From the NCBI RefSeq assembly GCF_002015075.1, contig NZ_MUXZ01000001.1:8321-72320 (forward strand): a stretch of DNA of 64,000 nt, in the 5' to 3' direction. Made by a program: the position numbers and the translations under genes. The number at the start of each line of letters is the position of its first letter. Within the stretch, counting starts at the first letter, position 1. The notes under the pieces are model-generated. The model did no database searches. It was not told the origin of the DNA and saw only the letters and a list, made by a program, of their open reading frames with translations. The stretch is from Canicola haemoglobinophilus (lineage in GTDB: Bacteria > Pseudomonadota > Gammaproteobacteria > Enterobacterales > Pasteurellaceae). Shown in pieces: positions 60,947 through 64,000 of the stretch.

Positions 60947-62857
60947 TTAGTTTTTACGATTTTTCCATAATTTGATTAATCTTCTGTAACGCTCAGAGGT
61001 TTCTTTGATGAGTTGTTCATCATCAATTTTACCTGCTAACCAATCCGCTGAAGGTTGTCCAAAGATCGTTCTTCCTACTGCAAAACCTTTTACTAAAGGT
61101 GCATTAGCTGATGCTTTGAAGACATTTTCAAAGACAGCTTCTGGTGCGTCTAAACCAAGGATTAAGATACCACGGCAATGTTTGTCATTTGCCTCAATCA
61201 CTTTGCTTATTTTTGCCCAAGTTTCTGCGGAAACACCCGGTAATTTCCACCAGTCTGGTTTGATACCAAGAGAATAGAAGTGCGCAATCATATCAGTGTA
61301 GTAGCTTTCTTTTTGTTCCATATCCGCAGGTAAGATGATTTCTAACAACAATTCATGACCTGTACGGCAGCAAGCACGATAGACTTCTTTTAGAGTTGCA
61401 TCTTGATCTGCTTTTAACTCGGCTTTATCTGTTGGATGATAGAAGGCTAAACATTTAACTACATGCTCTGCTGGCCAATTAATGAGCTGACTGCCTAAAT
61501 CGCCATGCTCTAAACGTAATGGGCGAGAAGATGGCATTTCAATTGGGCGACCAATCCACCATTTTTTACCGGTAATTTCATTGAGCGCAGCTTGACCAAA
61601 AGTGGTGTCTGCTAAAATTCCCGCATTGCCATTGTAAATACCTTCCTCTTGTGCAGTTTGTTCTGCTGCTTTGAGTAACAAGGTTTTAAGTTGTGGAATT
61701 CGTTTCGGATCTGCACCGCACTTCTCAGCCATATCCACCAATTGTTTGCGATGGTCAAAGGCAAAAATACATAAATCATGCCATTCTTGTTTGCGTGTAG
61801 TCACACGATGTAAATGGTTTAATTTTTCATCTAAATCTGGACGAGGTACAGATTCTGCACGAGCAAGATAATCATCCAATTCTTCTTTAGTTGGCATTGC
61901 TGGTGCACAGCCATGACGAGAAACGACTAACGCACCACAAGCATTTGCATAACGGCAACATTGTTCCCAGCTTTCGCCATTAATATAGCCACGTAATAAA
62001 CCTGACATAAAGGCATCACCTGCTCCTAGCACATTTAATACTTCAACACGCACACCGTACACATTAATTCCACCATCAATATGATCTGGAATATCACCCT
62101 CAAAGACTGAACAACCTAATGCTCCACGTTTACAAACTAAAGTGGCATTACTGACTTTGCGTACATTTTTAAGTGCGGTCAATGTATCGGTTGAACCACC
62201 AGCAATATGGAATTCTTCTTCTGTGCCCACTAATACGTCAAAATGATGTAATACTTCTTGTAGCGATTTGGTGACCTCTTCAGAGTCAATAAAACGAGTC
62301 TCACCATCACCTAATGAAGTTAATCCCCAAAGTACTGGACGATAATCAAGATCAAGTAAACGTTTTGTTCCATTGCGACCAGCATATTCAAGTGCGGTCA
62401 AAACTGCGTGACGAGTTTTAGGATGAGAGAGATGAGTTCCTGTGATAGCAAGAGCCTTAGCGGATGCAATATACTCTTCGTCAAAGTCATCTGACGTAAT
62501 CGCCATATCAGCACAATTATCACGATAGAAAATTAATGGGAAAGTATCTTGATCTTTAATACCTAGAATAACTAAGGCGGTCAAACGCTCTTTGTCCGTA
62601 ATCAAATGACTTGTGTCCACACCTATACGCTGTAATTCCTCACGTAGGAAACGCCCCATGTGCTCATCACCAACACGGGCTAACATTGAGGATTTAACAC
62701 CTTGCACCGCCGTACCATAAGCCACATTACCAGATGAGCCACCGAGATATTTAGCAAAAGAGCTCACATCTTCTAAGCGTGAACCAATTTGTTGTGCGTA
62801 TAAATCTACAGCAACTCGTCCAAGACAAATAAGATCTAATGTTTTTTCTTTTTTCAT
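60947..62857 (-). CDS. iolC: 5-Dehydro-2-deoxygluconokinase fused to a DUF2090 aldolase-like domain
   Basis: 636 residues from the ATG ending at 62857, which follows AAGGAAAAGCAC. The N-terminal half is a PfkB sugar kinase with LGGSSGNVAYGTAVQG near residue 40 and the catalytic NVLGAGDAFMSGLLRG near 278. From about residue 345 the sequence changes to a TIM-barrel DUF2090 domain (DLCIFAFDHRKQLVDMAEKC) found at the end of many proteobacterial IolC proteins. The kinase phosphorylates 2-deoxy-5-keto-gluconate. The second domain may act as the aldolase (IolJ role). Two uptake sequences occur in the gene. It diverges from the rpiR-family regulator. Confidence 0.94.
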   Translation of the reverse strand: MKKEKTLDLICLGRVAVDLYAQQIGSRLEDVSSFAKYLGGSSGNVAYGTAVQGVKSSMLARVGDEHMGRFLREELQRIGVDTSHLITDKERLTALVILGIKDQDTFPLIFYRDNCADMAITSDDFDEEYIASAKALAITGTHLSHPKTRHAVLTALEYAGRNGTKRLLDLDYRPVLWGLTSLGDGETRFIDSEEVTKSLQEVLHHFDVLVGTEEEFHIAGGSTDTLTALKNVRKVSNATLVCKRGALGCSVFEGDIPDHIDGGINVYGVRVEVLNVLGAGDAFMSGLLRGYINGESWEQCCRYANACGALVVSRHGCAPAMPTKEELDDYLARAESVPRPDLDEKLNHLHRVTTRKQEWHDLCIFAFDHRKQLVDMAEKCGADPKRIPQLKTLLLKAAEQTAQEEGIYNGNAGILADTTFGQAALNEITGKKWWIGRPIEMPSSRPLRLEHGDLGSQLINWPAEHVVKCLAFYHPTDKAELKADQDATLKEVYRACCRTGHELLLEIILPADMEQKESYYTDMIAHFYSLGIKPDWWKLPGVSAETWAKISKVIEANDKHCRGILILGLDAPEAVFENVFKASANAPLVKGFAVGRTIFGQPSADWLAGKIDDEQLIKETSERYRRLIKLWKNRKN

Positions 62858-62919
62858 TGTGCTTTTCCTTAGTGATGAAGTGATCACAAAAACTGGATAT
62901 GGAATAAATCATGGTTAAA

Positions 62920-62937
62920 TTGAAACATATATTTCAA
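62920..62937. promoter_or_regulatory. Candidate RpiR/IolR operator 1 between iolC and rpiR
   Basis: TTGAAA, six bases, TTTCAA forms a perfect inverted repeat about 63 bases upstream of iolC. It shares TGAAA-N6-TTTCA with the site before iolD. Confidence 0.5.
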
Positions 62938-63029
62938 AAATGTCTAGAAATAAAATTAATATTTGAGATATTGATCACAAAGATTAGCGAGTGTTCTAGC
63001 AAATAAGGCATTTTTAGGTAAAATAAAAA

Positions 63030-63045
63030 TGAAATTTTTCTTTCA
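63030..63045. promoter_or_regulatory. Candidate RpiR/IolR operator 2 between iolC and rpiR
   Basis: TGAAA, six bases, TTTCA lies 60 bases before the rpiR-family start, just upstream of a TATAAA-like -10 element at 63052. The position suits autorepression. Confidence 0.5.
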
Positions 63046-63104
63046 AAATGGTATAAATTTGAATTCATTGTAGAGAGAAAATATAACAAGATATAGGAAA
63101 TATT

Positions 63105-63956
63105 ATGCAAGAACATTCTCAGCTTGTGACATTACAAAATGAAGTCCGAGCACGCTATTCAACCTTGAGCAAACGTCTAAAACAAGTTGCCCAATATGTT
63201 CTCGATAATCATAACAGTGTGGTTTTTGACACAGTTGCGACAATTTCTGAACGCACAGGTGTTCCGCCTTCAACATTAATTCGTTTTGCTAATGCCTTTG
63301 GTTTTAGTGGTTTTAATGAAATGAAACAAATTTTTCGTGAAAATTTGATTGAGGAAACCGCCAATTACACCGAGCGTTTACAAGTTTTCCGTCAATTAGA
63401 ACCAGAAAAAAGCAGACAAAATAATCCTCAAGATATTTTAAATATTTTTGCTCAAGCTAATACTCAATCCTTGCAACAGCTGAGTAGCCAAACTTCAGCG
63501 AAACAGCTAAAAAGTGCGGTGGAAATTTTAAATAATGCACAAAATATTTTTATCATCGGGTTAAAACGTTCCTTTAGTATTGCTTGCTACTTGGATTATG
63601 CCTTACACCATTTAGATTGCCGTTCTTTCTTAATTAATGGATTAGGCGGAATGTTTGATGAGCAATTAGGTCAAGTGAAAAGTGGCGATGTTATCGTAGC
63701 AGTGAGTTTTTCGCCTTATGCTAAAGAAACTTTAGAGATTGTGAATGCGACCTCACCAAAAGGTGTAAAACATATAGCTATTACTGATAGCCAGATTAGT
63801 CCATTAATTGCTTCAAGTGATGTTGCTTTTGTCGTAAAAGAAGCGCAAGTAAGTGGTTTCCGTTCACAATGTGCCACCATGACATTGGTGCAAACCTTAG
63901 CGATTTTATTAGGCTTAGAGAAAGAAAAAGAGAAGGAAAAAGCCAAAGAGAAATAA
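63105..63956 (+). CDS. RpiR-family transcriptional regulator, probable iol repressor
   Basis: 283 residues. The N-terminal 80 residues form the HTH-6 domain of RpiR proteins (SERTGVPPSTLIRFANAFGF near residue 48), and residues about 130-260 form a SIS sugar-phosphate-binding domain (NIFIIGLKRSFSIACYLDYA; DVIVAVSFSPYAKETLEIV). RpiR-family IolR proteins repress inositol genes in other gamma-proteobacteria. Here it diverges from iolC, and palindromes fitting one operator type flank both iolC and iolD, so I infer it controls both iol blocks. The C-terminus is odd: after LLGLEKE the last dozen residues are nearly only Glu and Lys. An AGGAAA ribosome-binding site precedes the start. Confidence 0.85.
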   Translation: MQEHSQLVTLQNEVRARYSTLSKRLKQVAQYVLDNHNSVVFDTVATISERTGVPPSTLIRFANAFGFSGFNEMKQIFRENLIEETANYTERLQVFRQLEPEKSRQNNPQDILNIFAQANTQSLQQLSSQTSAKQLKSAVEILNNAQNIFIIGLKRSFSIACYLDYALHHLDCRSFLINGLGGMFDEQLGQVKSGDVIVAVSFSPYAKETLEIVNATSPKGVKHIAITDSQISPLIASSDVAFVVKEAQVSGFRSQCATMTLVQTLAILLGLEKEKEKEKAKEK

Positions 63957-63980
63957 AAAATTTAAAAAAGCCTTAGCTAT

Positions 63981-64000
63981 TCTGATCTGACCCCAAAAAG
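63981..64000. mobile_element. Possible IS3-family (IS150-group) terminal repeat at the window edge
   Basis: The last 20 bases contain TGATCTGACCCCAAAAAG. Many IS3-family elements of the IS150 type begin with TG, a short stretch and GACCCCAAAAAGTT. Only the first bases are inside the window and no transposase is visible, so this is a weak call based on the end motif. Confidence 0.3.

Noticed and set aside
1..64000. Haemophilus-type tetranucleotide repeats for phase variation
   Set aside because: I looked for long AGTC, CAAT, GACA or similar arrays and found none; the longest simple repeat is the GA-rich end of the rpiR gene.

Overview
The window comes from a Pasteurellaceae genome, almost certainly the Haemophilus influenzae / H. 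haemolyticus group. The DNA is AT-rich and carries several dozen copies of the Haemophilus uptake core AAGTGCGGT on both strands. It has NadR for NAD salvage. The haem gene hemC survives only as a remnant next to an intact hemD, as expected of a lineage that needs external haem. Identifications rest on reading the translations and motifs; no database search was run.

Layout. 1-8.8 kb: the first half of a myo-inositol system: the tail of one periplasmic binding protein, a second complete one, a sugar ABC ATPase and permease, an SDR gene facing the other way, then iolD-iolE-iolG. 8.8-17 kb: narP and cyaA (minus strand), the hemC remnant, hemD-hemX-hemY, and dusA. 17.1-34 kb: the S10, spc and alpha ribosomal operons with secY and rpoA. 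S10 and spc are separated by about 3.1 kb holding two unrecognised genes and a frameshifted mscS. 34-43.7 kb: a phosphoesterase, nadR, ubiK, FMN riboswitch-ribB, an MgtC-family gene, proS, recX, recA with a LexA box, and the ABC-F gene yheS.

43.7-48 kb is the accessory hot spot. It holds a small ORF and a CD-NTase-like (SMODS/OAS-type) nucleotidyltransferase, then an intact type I-C cas1, a cas2 cut after 12 codons, two CRISPR repeats, and a decayed Mu-like portal/head fragment that starts exactly at a repeat edge. A tRNA-like fold and a degenerate terminal repeat follow. 48-60.9 kb: def-fmt-rsmB, a glycosyltransferase wedged before trkA, a frameshifted mscL, an esterase, a GntR-like repressor, a SpoU methyltransferase, pssA, and an exonuclease / cNMP-CBS-DUF294 pair. 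60.9-64 kb: iolC and a divergent RpiR-family regulator.

The two iol blocks lie about 52 kb apart but share a palindrome, TGAAA-N6-TTTCA, upstream of iolD and (twice) between iolC and rpiR. I infer one regulon controlled by the RpiR protein. IolG, IolE, IolD and IolC supply oxidation, dehydration, ring hydrolysis and phosphorylation of inositol intermediates; iolA, iolB and iolJ are not seen and may lie outside the window. The most promising new biology is the CD-NTase pair beside the collapsed CRISPR locus, the spacer-edge phage junction, and the two-gene insertion between the S10 and spc operons.
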